Notes under the pieces: model-generated
The model's database searches: none
What the model saw: the letters and a program-made list of their open reading frames with translations, nothing else
Told to the model about the DNA's origin: nothing
Origin: Denitrificimonas halotolerans
GTDB lineage: Bacteria; Pseudomonadota; Gammaproteobacteria; Pseudomonadales; Pseudomonadaceae
Assembly: GCF_034259425.1 (NCBI RefSeq)
Contig: NZ_JAXIVU010000014.1
Span: 3,499-67,498 of the forward strand
Direction of reading: 5' to 3'
DNA: 64,000 nucleotides
Part shown: positions 1 through 7,693 of the stretch, one piece after another
How positions within the stretch are numbered: the first letter of the stretch is position 1
Layout of the letters: each line of letters opens with the position of its first letter
Made by a program: the position numbers and the translations under genes

Positions 1-1515
1 TTCAAGGATTACAGCAAAGAAGATCAGGCTGAAATTAAGAAAAAGTACGGTGTTGAGCGCGCCGTACGTGAAGCTCCGGCACGGATTCGTTGGGTGTGTA
101 TTGATCTGTTAAACCACTATCGCGAGAAAATTCAGCCCGATGGTTTCAAAGGCATGATCGTGGTGGGCAGCCGCTATGCCGCCACGCTGTTTAAGAAAAC
201 CCTCGACGAGCTGGGCGCGCCGCCATCGGCAGTGATTATTTCTGGCAATCACAATGATGAAGCCATCTACACGCCCTACACCAATGCGGCCCATCAAAAG
301 CAGGTGATCAAGAGCTTCACCAAGCCCTTTGGCACCGATAAAGAAAAACAAGACCCAACCGCCTTCTTAATCGTCAAAGACATGCTACTGACCGGCTTTG
401 ATGCGCCCATCGCGCAAGTGATGTACATCGACCGCAGCTTAAAAGAACACACGCTGATGCAAGCCATCGCACGGGTGAACCGTACCTACCCCGGTAAAGA
501 TGTGGGCTATGTGGTGGATTATCATGGCCTGTCGGATTACCTAACCGAAGCACTGGAGATGTTCAGCAGCGAAGACGTGCAAGGCACTTATCACACGCTC
601 AAAGATGAAATCCCAAGGCTTAAAGCCGCGCATACTCGCGTGGCTAATGTGTTTAGTGCGCTCAAGGGCGATGACATTGACGACTATGTTTTGTTTCTGA
701 AAGACGAAGATGTCCGTCAGCAGTTTGATCTTGCCTTTAAGCGTTTTGCCAAACAAATGGATGTGGTCTTACCCGATGTCGCAGCCAAGCCTTTTGTGGG
801 CGATTTAAGGCTTTGGGGTAAGGTACAAAATGCGGCGCGTAATCTGTACCGTGATCCCGGCTTAAATATCAAGGATGTCGGTGCCAAGGTGCGCCAATTG
901 GTTGAAGAACACATTATCAGTACTGGCGTTGATCCGAAGATTCCACCAGTGGATCTAATGGCTGCCAACTTTAAGCAGTCTCTGGCCAAGCATAAGTCGC
1001 CTGAATCACGCGCGTCCGAGATTGAGAGCGCGATTAAGCATCACATTACCGTCAATCTTGATGATGATCCTGAATACTACAGGTCGCTCAGCTTGCGTTT
1101 GCAGGACATTATCGAGAAGTACAACGGCAAGTGGGATCAGCAAGTTGAGCTGCTGCTAGCGTTTTGTAACACCATCGAATCCGAGCGTGCGCAGACGGCC
1201 ACTGATCTAGGCTTAACCGATACGGAATTGGCTTTCTACAATATCTTGATGGTTGAAGTCACCCGCCATAGCGGTGAAGAAACTGTCAGCGAAGCCGTAC
1301 ACGATGAAATCAAAGCCACCAGTCAAGGTTTAGTCAGCATGTTTGATGAAGCCACGCAGATCGTCGATTTCTTTGCCAAGGGCGATGAGATCAAACGCAT
1401 GAAAAAAGAAATCAAACGCGCCATTTTAGAGTGTTCGTACAGTGATGCTGCGCTGGTGAAAGTCGTGCAAGACCGCTTTCTTGAGTTAGCCCAAACCCGC
1501 TTTGGTGGTAAGTAA
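1..1515 (+). CDS. hsdR: Type I restriction endonuclease subunit R, C-terminal part (5' end outside window)
   Basis: HsdR is the translocating/cutting subunit of a type I restriction-modification complex. It pumps DNA with a superfamily-2 helicase motor and cuts remotely. The frame is open from base 1, so the start lies left of the window; an internal GTG at 94 is not the start. The visible part carries the second helicase domain: a VVGSRYAA segment, a motif V-like MLLTGFDAP and a motif VI-like QAIARVNR (near residues 90-160 of the visible protein). The helical C-terminal domain that binds the methylase core follows. The nuclease domain would be N-terminal and is not visible. The YgjP-type gene follows after 3 bases, as often seen in such loci. 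hsdM and hsdS, if present, are to the left. Confidence 0.92.
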   Translation, partial: FKDYSKEDQAEIKKKYGVERAVREAPARIRWVCIDLLNHYREKIQPDGFKGMIVVGSRYAATLFKKTLDELGAPPSAVIISGNHNDEAIYTPYTNAAHQKQVIKSFTKPFGTDKEKQDPTAFLIVKDMLLTGFDAPIAQVMYIDRSLKEHTLMQAIARVNRTYPGKDVGYVVDYHGLSDYLTEALEMFSSEDVQGTYHTLKDEIPRLKAAHTRVANVFSALKGDDIDDYVLFLKDEDVRQQFDLAFKRFAKQMDVVLPDVAAKPFVGDLRLWGKVQNAARNLYRDPGLNIKDVGAKVRQLVEEHIISTGVDPKIPPVDLMAANFKQSLAKHKSPESRASEIESAIKHHITVNLDDDPEYYRSLSLRLQDIIEKYNGKWDQQVELLLAFCNTIESERAQTATDLGLTDTELAFYNILMVEVTRHSGEETVSEAVHDEIKATSQGLVSMFDEATQIVDFFAKGDEIKRMKKEIKRAILECSYSDAALVKVVQDRFLELAQTRFGGK

Positions 1516-1518
1516 CCA

Positions 1519-2238
1519 ATGCGAACTGTACTAGGCGCTCCAGAGTACCGTGACGGCAATGGCTTTATTGCTGAAGTCATCCGTACCAGCCGCCGTAAGA
1601 CCGCTGACATACGGGTCGAGGAAGGCGCTGTGTCGGTGATCGTGCCAGTGAGCACCAGTATCGAAAAGATTGATCAGCTACTGTTATCCAAACGCATGTG
1701 GATCAAAGAGAAAATGGCCTTGCAACGCGACATGGCAACAGCAAGCAGCAAGCAATTTGTCTCAGGCGAAGCCTTCCCGTATCTAGGGCGTAACTATCGG
1801 CTTAAAGTTGAGTGTGGACCGTTTTCGCCGGCGAAACTCCTGCAAGGACGTTTGGTTGTGCAAACGCCTGAAGGCAGCCAGCAACCACACATGATCCGTA
1901 ATGCATTGGTGCGTTGGTACAAACGTCAGGCCAGCTTAAAAATCCGTGAGAAGGTAAAACGCTACGCGCCTATCGTTGGTGTTGAGCCTGCTGGTGTGAA
2001 TATCAAAACCTTCAAATCCCGCTGGGGTAGCTGTACTGCCAAAGGCGAGTTGGAGTTTAACTGGCTAATTATGCTCGCACCCAATCGCATGGTGGATTAC
2101 GTTGTTATCCATGAACTTTGTCACTTGATACATCACGACCACTCACCGGAGTTTTGGCGTGAGGTAATGCGCGTAATGCCGGATTATCAGCAGTGTCGGG
2201 AGTGGTTGAGGGAGAATTCTGAGGGGTTGGTGGTGTGA
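1519..2238 (+). CDS. YgjP/SprT-like zinc metallopeptidase (DUF45, M48-like)
   Basis: A 239-residue protein of the YgjP family, a soluble putative zinc metallopeptidase. The C-terminal third has the signature: SRWGSC, then LAPNRMVDYVVIHELCHL, where HELCH is the HExxH zinc site, and a downstream HSPEFW that supplies the third ligand region. Length and motif order match the family. The gene starts 3 bases after the hsdR stop and is certainly co-transcribed. Genes of this family are often the last gene of type I restriction operons, but their role there is not established. The 3' end abuts an IS remnant, so the last residues may be altered by that event. Family assignment is firm; function is not known. 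Confidence 0.88.
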   Translation: MRTVLGAPEYRDGNGFIAEVIRTSRRKTADIRVEEGAVSVIVPVSTSIEKIDQLLLSKRMWIKEKMALQRDMATASSKQFVSGEAFPYLGRNYRLKVECGPFSPAKLLQGRLVVQTPEGSQQPHMIRNALVRWYKRQASLKIREKVKRYAPIVGVEPAGVNIKTFKSRWGSCTAKGELEFNWLIMLAPNRMVDYVVIHELCHLIHHDHSPEFWREVMRVMPDYQQCREWLRENSEGLVV

Positions 2239-2360
2239 GCTTCCTGTTTAAACTCAGGTGGGTATTGCCCGTAAGTACGTTTAGTTTTACTCATTTTGGC
2301 ACTCCAATCACTGACAGTTATTGTCGCTAGCTAAAGTGTCCAGTTCCTTTAGTCCAGAAC
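2237..2360 (-). mobile_element. Remnant of an IS3-family element: left end and first codons of orfA
   Basis: Read on the minus strand, an ATG at 2294 opens MSKTKRTYGQYPPEFKQEA, the typical N-terminus of IS3/IS911-type OrfA transposase proteins. The frame is cut at about 2237, exactly where the upstream metallopeptidase gene ends. The piece between the ATG and about 2360 would be the IS left end. It also terminates the truncated disulfide reductase gene. Thus an IS inserted in that gene, and a later deletion removed nearly the whole element. No terminal inverted repeat partner remains, so the exact outer edge is uncertain. Confidence 0.65.
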
Positions 2361-2728
2361 ACCAGCAGGTGGTCGGACTTGAAGCGCACCCCTTCGTTTA
2401 GCCGGTCCTGCTCGGGAATGGACTCCATTCCCTTGAGCACCTTGCCCACAAAACGGTCACGCATCTGGCGTACGCGCTGCATGACGTTGGCACCGTCAAT
2501 CTCGATCTGACCGGCGCTGACACCGAACATCGAGGCGTGCTGCATGTGCCAGGCAGCATCGGCTGCGGCGATCAGCAGCTTGCTGGGCATGCAGCCGACA
2601 CGGGCGCAGGTTGTGCCCAGCGGGCCGGGGTCCATCAGCAACACGGAATCGGTGTGCTTGCGAGCTGAACGATAGGCACTCAAGCCGGCGGTGCCGGCAC
2701 CAATTACAGCGACTTTAACCTTGCGCAT
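2327..2728 (-). pseudogene. Truncated flavin disulfide reductase (dihydrolipoamide dehydrogenase-like)
   Basis: This is the N-terminal 130 or so residues of a class I pyridine-nucleotide disulfide oxidoreductase, a family of about 460-480 residues. It has the FAD-binding motif GAGTAGLSA near residue 10 and the redox-active disulfide motif CARVGCMPSK near residues 46-56. After SDHLL the sequence diverges into a short tail and a stop inside an IS3-family remnant. The NAD and dimerisation domains are therefore missing and the product cannot be a working reductase. ATG 2728 is chosen because AAGGAG lies 5 bases before it; a GTG at 2734 is in frame. It follows the persulfide-dioxygenase-like gene after 43 bases, and an intact copy probably belonged to that sulfur operon. 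Confidence 0.85.
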
Positions 2729-2771
2729 ATTCACTCCTTGTCGATAGCTAACCGGCCGGGGTCAGGGGAGA

Positions 2772-3659
2772 TTAAAACAGGTTGATCGGTACTTTCAGAT
2801 ACACCTGACCGTTGTCTTCGGCAGGTGGCATCTGTCCGGCGCGCATGTTGACCTGCACCGATGGTAGGATCAAGGCAGGCATCGCCAGGGTGGCATCACG
2901 TTCGGTACGCATGCGCACGAACTCGTCTTCGCTGATGCCCTCATGAACATGGACATTGTACTGGCACTGCTCCGCCACCGTGGTTTCATGGCAGTACTCT
3001 TCACGGTCCGGTGCCTTGTAGTCATGGCAGAGGAAGATCCGCGTTGCACCCGGCAGGCTCAGCACCTTCTGGATTGAGCGATACAGGGTACGTGCATCGC
3101 CACCCGGGAAGTCACAGCGGGCGGTACCGTAATCCGGCATGAACAGGGTGTCGCCGACAAAGGCCGCATCACCGATCACATAGGTCAGGCAGGCGGGTGT
3201 ATGCCCAGGCGTGTGCAATACTCGGCCTTCCAGAGTGCCGATCTTGAACTGGTCACCCTCTTCAAACAGACGGTCAAACTGGCTGCCGTCACGGGCAAAC
3301 TCAGTGCCGGCATTGAACGCCTTGCCGAAGGTGTCCTGCACTACGGTGATCATGGCACCGATACCTGTTTTGCCACCCAATGCCTTATGCAGATAGGGAG
3401 CCGCCGAGAGGTGATCGGCGTGAACGTGGGTTTCCAGTATCCACTCGACCTGCAGGCCGTTGTCTTTAACGTAGGCGATAATGTCATCGGCCGAGCGCAC
3501 ATCGGTACGGCCGCTGGCGTAGTCGAAGTCGAGTACGGAGTCGATAATGGCGCAGGCCTTTGAGGCCGGATCCTTCACCACATAACTGAAGGTGTTGGTT
3601 GGCTCGTCAAAGAAGGTCTTTACCTGCGGATTTGAATGCGGTGCCTGTGTTGTACTCAT
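2772..3659 (-). CDS. Metallo-beta-lactamase-fold hydrolase, probable persulfide dioxygenase
   Basis: A 295-residue cytoplasmic MBL-fold protein. It has the metal-binding motif THVHADHLSA near residues 77-86, a second histidine in HTPGHTPACL near 150, the Asp ligand in VGDTLFMPDY near 169 and a late histidine in LCHDYK near 210. This layout and length fit the ETHE1/Blh persulfide dioxygenase group, which oxidises glutathione persulfide to sulfite. Glyoxalase II-like enzymes share the fold, so the substrate is inferred from context. It sits in a sulfur gene cluster with a DUF442 protein and SulP permease. It appears to have its own promoter region containing a perfect inverted repeat (3682-3697). 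A deleted second copy of its 3' part lies at 9891-9964. Confidence 0.85.
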   Translation of the reverse strand: MSTTQAPHSNPQVKTFFDEPTNTFSYVVKDPASKACAIIDSVLDFDYASGRTDVRSADDIIAYVKDNGLQVEWILETHVHADHLSAAPYLHKALGGKTGIGAMITVVQDTFGKAFNAGTEFARDGSQFDRLFEEGDQFKIGTLEGRVLHTPGHTPACLTYVIGDAAFVGDTLFMPDYGTARCDFPGGDARTLYRSIQKVLSLPGATRIFLCHDYKAPDREEYCHETTVAEQCQYNVHVHEGISEDEFVRMRTERDATLAMPALILPSVQVNMRAGQMPPAEDNGQVYLKVPINLF

Positions 3660-3681
3660 GGCATTTTCCTCGCTGTAAAAT

Positions 3682-3697
3682 ATTAGATTGTTCTAAT
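3682..3697. promoter_or_regulatory. Perfect inverted repeat upstream of the MBL gene, candidate operator
   Basis: The sequence ATTAGATTGTTCTAAT is a 6-bp perfect inverted repeat around a 4-base centre. It lies 23 bases upstream of the MBL start codon, in an AT-rich stretch inside otherwise GC-rich DNA. Persulfide-dioxygenase operons in several proteobacteria are controlled by ArsR-type sulfide sensors (BigR/SqrR) that bind AT-rich palindromes, so an operator role is plausible. No regulator gene is visible in the window. Confidence 0.45.
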
Positions 3698-3774
3698 GCT
3701 AAGAGAAAAAACGCCCCGTGTCTGCCTTTCTCTGTTTGAATCTGTCTACGCCCGTAATAGCCAAAATTTTATGT

Positions 3775-4986
3775 TTACTGCATTGAGGCGATCAGCACGG
3801 CTTTGTGGCGTAACAGTCGGTTGCTCAGACGCAGCAGGGCAGCCAGTGTCAACAGTTGAATGATGGCGAGCAGGGCGATGCCGAGCCAATAAACGGGACC
3901 AAAGGCCGTGACGATGCCGCTTTCAACCCAGACCAGATGCCACCAGAACATCCCCATCACGAACAGGGCGACTCCAGGGCAGATCAGACCAAAGCTGACC
4001 GGGTTGCGTTCAGCACCTTTAAGGTGGGCTTTGAGGTAGCCGTTGAGCTGCATTACGCGAAAACCCAGCAGCATAACGCCCAGCTGCAGCATGAAAATGG
4101 CTGACAGCACAACAAACAGGCGGCCCTGTTCTACCGGTGCCGAGAAGTGATGACTCAGCCCGTGCTGCATCCGTACCCACTCAATCCCCAGCAGGGTCAG
4201 GATGGGAACCAGCATCCAGATGCTGGGGGTGGCCTGAGCCTGCAGACCGTGCTGCAGCATCGCCTGCAGGCCGGAGATCAGGACCAGAATGCCGGTGACG
4301 ACCGCAACCACCAGAAACAGAATCGACAGAGTACCGGCGAGGGCCGCCAAGGCTTGTGAATGCGACATGGCGGCGGGTGCTGCAAAACCGACCGACAGCA
4401 TGGAAAAAGTAAAAACGGCAATCAAAGGGGACAGGTGGTTATGTTCTTCACTGCGGTAGCCACCACTGACCAGCATGCGGGTGATGTAGCGTCCGTACAG
4501 TTTCAACGCCCAGATGCCGATGGCAGCGAAGGCCAACAGCGCCAGTGGAAACAGGTACTCAACGATTGACCAGAGGCCGGGCACCAGCAAAGCGCCGAGC
4601 GCAAAGCAGACATTCACTGTCATCGCCAGCGTCAGCGGCTGGGTCATCAACTGTACCTCTGCCGGTGAGTCCAGAAGTTTGCTGTAGCTCTCTGTGCTTC
4701 GTGCCGCACGATGTTCACGGAAATTCCAGATCAGCAATACAAAGTGCAGAGCCGCCAGCAGCAACATCAACAGGGTAGCCAACAGTGCGATGGCACGCAC
4801 GCCGGTCGGAAATGAAGCCTGTCCGTTCAGAACAGTTTCAAGATGCTGCCAGGTCGGCATGGGAAAGCCCGGATGGGGCACCAGCCACATCAGGTACATA
4901 AAGAAAGAGACTGAAAGACCGCCCGCGCCCAGTGACGCCAGCCAGTAACTTGGGTGCCAGGGCTGTTCGGGATCACGTCTTAGCAT
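3775..4986 (-). CDS. Ten-helix membrane protein of the sulfur cluster, family not firmly recognised
   Basis: A 403-residue integral membrane protein. I count ten hydrophobic segments (about residues 13-35, 58-83, 116-135, 137-160, 184-207, 210-237, 252-270, 285-307, 327-351 and 360-382) with no signal peptide and no obvious cofactor motif. Ten helices are compatible with the TehA/SLAC1 anion-channel fold, but I cannot show that from motifs. A quinone-linked or sulfur-anion membrane partner of the cytochromes is an alternative. It begins 11 bases after the NifX-like gene and is the last gene of the operon with the cytochrome b and octaheme genes. The functional link to sulfur-compound reduction or oxidation is context only. 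Confidence 0.7.
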   Translation of the reverse strand: MLRRDPEQPWHPSYWLASLGAGGLSVSFFMYLMWLVPHPGFPMPTWQHLETVLNGQASFPTGVRAIALLATLLMLLLAALHFVLLIWNFREHRAARSTESYSKLLDSPAEVQLMTQPLTLAMTVNVCFALGALLVPGLWSIVEYLFPLALLAFAAIGIWALKLYGRYITRMLVSGGYRSEEHNHLSPLIAVFTFSMLSVGFAAPAAMSHSQALAALAGTLSILFLVVAVVTGILVLISGLQAMLQHGLQAQATPSIWMLVPILTLLGIEWVRMQHGLSHHFSAPVEQGRLFVVLSAIFMLQLGVMLLGFRVMQLNGYLKAHLKGAERNPVSFGLICPGVALFVMGMFWWHLVWVESGIVTAFGPVYWLGIALLAIIQLLTLAALLRLSNRLLRHKAVLIASMQ

Positions 4987-4997
4987 CAGTAATCTCC

Positions 4998-5315
4998 TTA
5001 CCCGGCCCAGCTATCAAGGTAGTGCTTGATGGCTGCATCAGGATCGGTCTCCGATGTGACCTGTGCTTCTGTCCCCTTGCGAGCCATACGTTGTGCCAGG
5101 CCCGGTCCCATACCGCCGGTCAGCAGAACATCTATAGCATCCAAGGGATGAGGTGAATTGCTGTCGCTGTCATGAAAGGACTCTTCCTTGCTCAGCTCCA
5201 GCAGGGTTTTGTCGGTGACTTCACCGCCATCGACTGTGTAGATCCAGAACCGCCGGCATCGGCCGGCATGTCCAGTAACGGTTTTACGGTTTTGGCTTGT
5301 GACAGCAATTTTCAT
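4998..5315 (-). CDS. NifX/NifB-C-terminal-like small protein (dinitrogenase cofactor-binding fold)
   Basis: A 105-residue protein of the family that includes NifX, NafY and the NifB C-terminal domain. The N-terminus MKIAVTSQNRKTVTGHAGRC matches the family opening (a beta strand, then the G-H-A/S-G-R segment), and a glycine-rich stretch VLLTGGMGPGLAQRM follows near residue 70. In nitrogen fixers such proteins carry iron-molybdenum cofactor intermediates, but no nitrogenase gene is visible. Stand-alone members occur next to redox operons, where they may bind metal-sulfur clusters. The start overlaps the end of the cytochrome b gene by 4 bases (ATGA), which implies translational coupling. Family assignment is good; function here is unknown. 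Confidence 0.8.
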   Translation of the reverse strand: MKIAVTSQNRKTVTGHAGRCRRFWIYTVDGGEVTDKTLLELSKEESFHDSDSNSPHPLDAIDVLLTGGMGPGLAQRMARKGTEAQVTSETDPDAAIKHYLDSWAG

Positions 5316-5953
5316 TTCAGGGAACCTGCCTGTTTGCGATTGTCAGTTGTGGAATGCTCTTCGTCCTCGGTTTCATAGCCGGTGATCATCGGTCTGATCA
5401 GGCTGAACACGGTTTTGCCCATGGTGGCCATGTAGACGTGGGCAATGACGAAAATCAGCATCATGAACGCGGCGCCGGTGTGGATCAGTGCCACCCATTC
5501 CAGTGGCAGGCCGGACAGTCCCAGCTGATCCCACTGGTTGTAGAACAGGTACAGTAGACCCGAGATCCAGATCAGCGGCGAAATCATCAGCTTGAACCAG
5601 AGATAGGCCAGCTTCTGCAACGGGTTGTGTTTGGCCAGTGTGGTTTTCTTGAACGGATGCGAAGCCCCGGTAAAGGTGCCGATGGCATAGTAATGGATCA
5701 CAGCCCCCAGCTTATCGGTGGTCGGCAGGTACTGACGCCATTCGCCGGTGGTGAAGTGCCAGAAGATCGCCAGTACCCAAAGGCCTATCAACAACCAGGC
5801 TGCGGTGGTGTGCAGCGACACGGCACGACCGAAACCGAACAGGCTATAGCTGCCGTGGATCTCAAAACCGGTGGTCAGCAGGAAGAAAATCAGTGCCGCC
5901 TGTGACCAGTGCCAGAAGCGTTCAAAACGTTTGAAAACCATTACCCGTTTCAT
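5312..5953 (-). CDS. Cytochrome b561/thiosulfate-reductase-type diheme cytochrome b
   Basis: A 213-residue membrane cytochrome b. It has the N-terminal VFKRFERFWHWSQ segment, in which the histidine before the first helix is a typical heme ligand, and about four further hydrophobic helices. Other candidate histidines are in FEIHGSYS, LHTTAAW, FWHFTTGEW and VALIHTGAAF. The family (PF01292) delivers electrons between quinone and a periplasmic redox partner. ATG 5953 is preferred over an upstream frame extension because AAGGAGAAAACA precedes it and family members start with this sequence. It overlaps the octaheme cytochrome stop by 4 bases, so that protein is the likely partner. Confidence 0.88.
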   Translation of the reverse strand: MKRVMVFKRFERFWHWSQAALIFFLLTTGFEIHGSYSLFGFGRAVSLHTTAAWLLIGLWVLAIFWHFTTGEWRQYLPTTDKLGAVIHYYAIGTFTGASHPFKKTTLAKHNPLQKLAYLWFKLMISPLIWISGLLYLFYNQWDQLGLSGLPLEWVALIHTGAAFMMLIFVIAHVYMATMGKTVFSLIRPMITGYETEDEEHSTTDNRKQAGSLK

Positions 5954-7563
5954 TGTTTTCTCCTTCTGCGCACAGTCGCAATCACACGGCCGCCGGCATG
6001 CAAGAGGCTGCCGGCCAGTACCAGTGCAGCCGCACTCCAGCTGGCGGTATCCAGCCACTGATGACGGTCTCGGGCCGGAATATAGACGCCTTCAATGCCG
6101 TCCATACGACCACTGCGGGCGTGACAGTCGCTGCAGTGCAGAGCATCTTCAGCCGGTGCGACCATGTGAGCGATGGGCCAGTACATTTGGGTTTCAATGA
6201 AATCAAATTCACCACTGTAGGGCTGACCGGCACGCTCGGTACCGGCCTTGAGCGCCTTGGCCCAGTCAAAGTTGGTCCACAGCGCCGAGTCATCGTCCGG
6301 GCTGAATACATGGGTGACCAGCAGGGTCTGATGGACCTGGTCGTAGGGCTGCTTGCCGTGCATGATCTTGAACGGCCAGATGCGGCTGTCCGCCTGATCG
6401 GCGCTGCCACTGATGCGGTTGATCTGAATCGGCGGGTTGGCGATATCCAGCTTTTCATCCTGCAGGGTGTACTCCACCACACCGTTGAACCAGCGGTATT
6501 CAGGCATGGTGTTCTCGGCATGCTCGAAATTACCTTTGGTACTCAGGTAGGACACGTGCCCCTTGTCGTCATAACGGGTGATCGGCTTGCCGTTTTCATC
6601 CAGCTGTCCGGCAGTAGACCAGTCCCACCAGGTTTTGGTGGCGATGCCACCGCGGGCAAACTCGGGGATGTGGCAGGTCTGGCACGCCACACGGTCCACA
6701 TGCTCGTTGATCTTTTCTTCCTTGTGCGGCGACATGCCGTGGCAGGACTCGCAGGAGGCGCGGCTCATGTCGGTATGACCCGGCACATCCACACCCAGGG
6801 TATCGCGGGCATTGGTCAGGTAGCGGCTGCCGGTGACGCTGTGCGCGCTGGTGGTATGGCAGTCGGCACAGCTGAAATCGGCTCCGTCAGCCGACATATG
6901 CACGTCAAGACTGTGGGCGGGATTGAGCAGCGAGGAGTCCAGATCACCATGTTTGACACCATCGGCACCGCCGCCATTGAAGTGACAAGCGCCACAGTTG
7001 TGGCGACCGCTGCTGCCCACCTGCTGCGCGATGGCGGCCAGGTCCGGCGGCGACTGCCACTGACCGCTGCCCGGCGGCACCTCACGGGCGGTATAGGCCG
7101 GATGACCGGCCTGATCGGGCAACTTGATATAGCCACCCGTGGTGTCGTGGCAGGCCAGACAGTCTACGGCGGTTTCGGCCTGAGGTGGCGGCTGGCTCAT
7201 GTCTTCCCAGCCATAGCCGGTGTGACAACTGGTACAGCGCGGCTCATTGGAGGTTACCGAACCGCAAAAGCTGTTGATCACATGGCGCTTGCCCAGCGTC
7301 TGACCAGTGACCGGATGGTCATACTCCCAGGTCCAGTGCAGACTCTGCTGCAGCTGTTTGGCCGCTTCGGTATGACAGCGCAGGCAGGCCTGAGTCACCT
7401 CGGGACCACTGCTGAACGGCCCCTGCAGCGCCTTGAATTGAGTGTGGTCCGCCGTTGAAGTCTTGTCACTCAAAGGCAGACTCGCTTCGGCCTTGTCCAC
7501 CGCAGCCGGCACCAACATTACTGATAGTGCCAATACAAGGCACATTCTTAACAGACTATCCAT
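5950..7563 (-). CDS. Octaheme c-type cytochrome, tetrathionate reductase (OTR) family
   Basis: A 537-residue exported multiheme cytochrome. A signal peptide covers about the first 27 residues (MCLVLALSVMLVPAA core, cleavage near AEA). I count exactly eight CXXCH heme sites: CLRCH, CTSCH, CLACH, CGACH, CADCH, CESCH, CQTCH and CSDCH. A C-terminal hydrophobic helix (near 510-528) followed by RRRRK would anchor it in the inner membrane with the heme domain in the periplasm. OTR enzymes reduce tetrathionate and also nitrite or hydroxylamine in vitro. The true substrate in vivo is uncertain, and oxidation is possible. The stop overlaps the cytochrome b start (ATGA). No cytochrome c maturation genes are nearby. 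Confidence 0.9.
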   Translation of the reverse strand: MDSLLRMCLVLALSVMLVPAAVDKAEASLPLSDKTSTADHTQFKALQGPFSSGPEVTQACLRCHTEAAKQLQQSLHWTWEYDHPVTGQTLGKRHVINSFCGSVTSNEPRCTSCHTGYGWEDMSQPPPQAETAVDCLACHDTTGGYIKLPDQAGHPAYTAREVPPGSGQWQSPPDLAAIAQQVGSSGRHNCGACHFNGGGADGVKHGDLDSSLLNPAHSLDVHMSADGADFSCADCHTTSAHSVTGSRYLTNARDTLGVDVPGHTDMSRASCESCHGMSPHKEEKINEHVDRVACQTCHIPEFARGGIATKTWWDWSTAGQLDENGKPITRYDDKGHVSYLSTKGNFEHAENTMPEYRWFNGVVEYTLQDEKLDIANPPIQINRISGSADQADSRIWPFKIMHGKQPYDQVHQTLLVTHVFSPDDDSALWTNFDWAKALKAGTERAGQPYSGEFDFIETQMYWPIAHMVAPAEDALHCSDCHARSGRMDGIEGVYIPARDRHQWLDTASWSAAALVLAGSLLHAGGRVIATVRRRRKQ

Positions 7564-7693
7564 ATTCTCCTCCCGAGATCAGGATCAGCCGCAACCGGCC
7601 TCTGCCGAAACACGCACACCCTTGAGCCTAGCGGGTGAATCCTGATACTGCCACCGTGACACGGCTGCCAGTTGACATCTCTGTTGTCTTGGC

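Noticed and set aside
5953..7458. 501-codon plus-strand open frame opposite the octaheme cytochrome gene
   Set aside because: It is antisense to a gene with eight CXXCH motifs and a signal peptide. Its protein has no recognisable domain; long shadow frames are common in GC-rich DNA.
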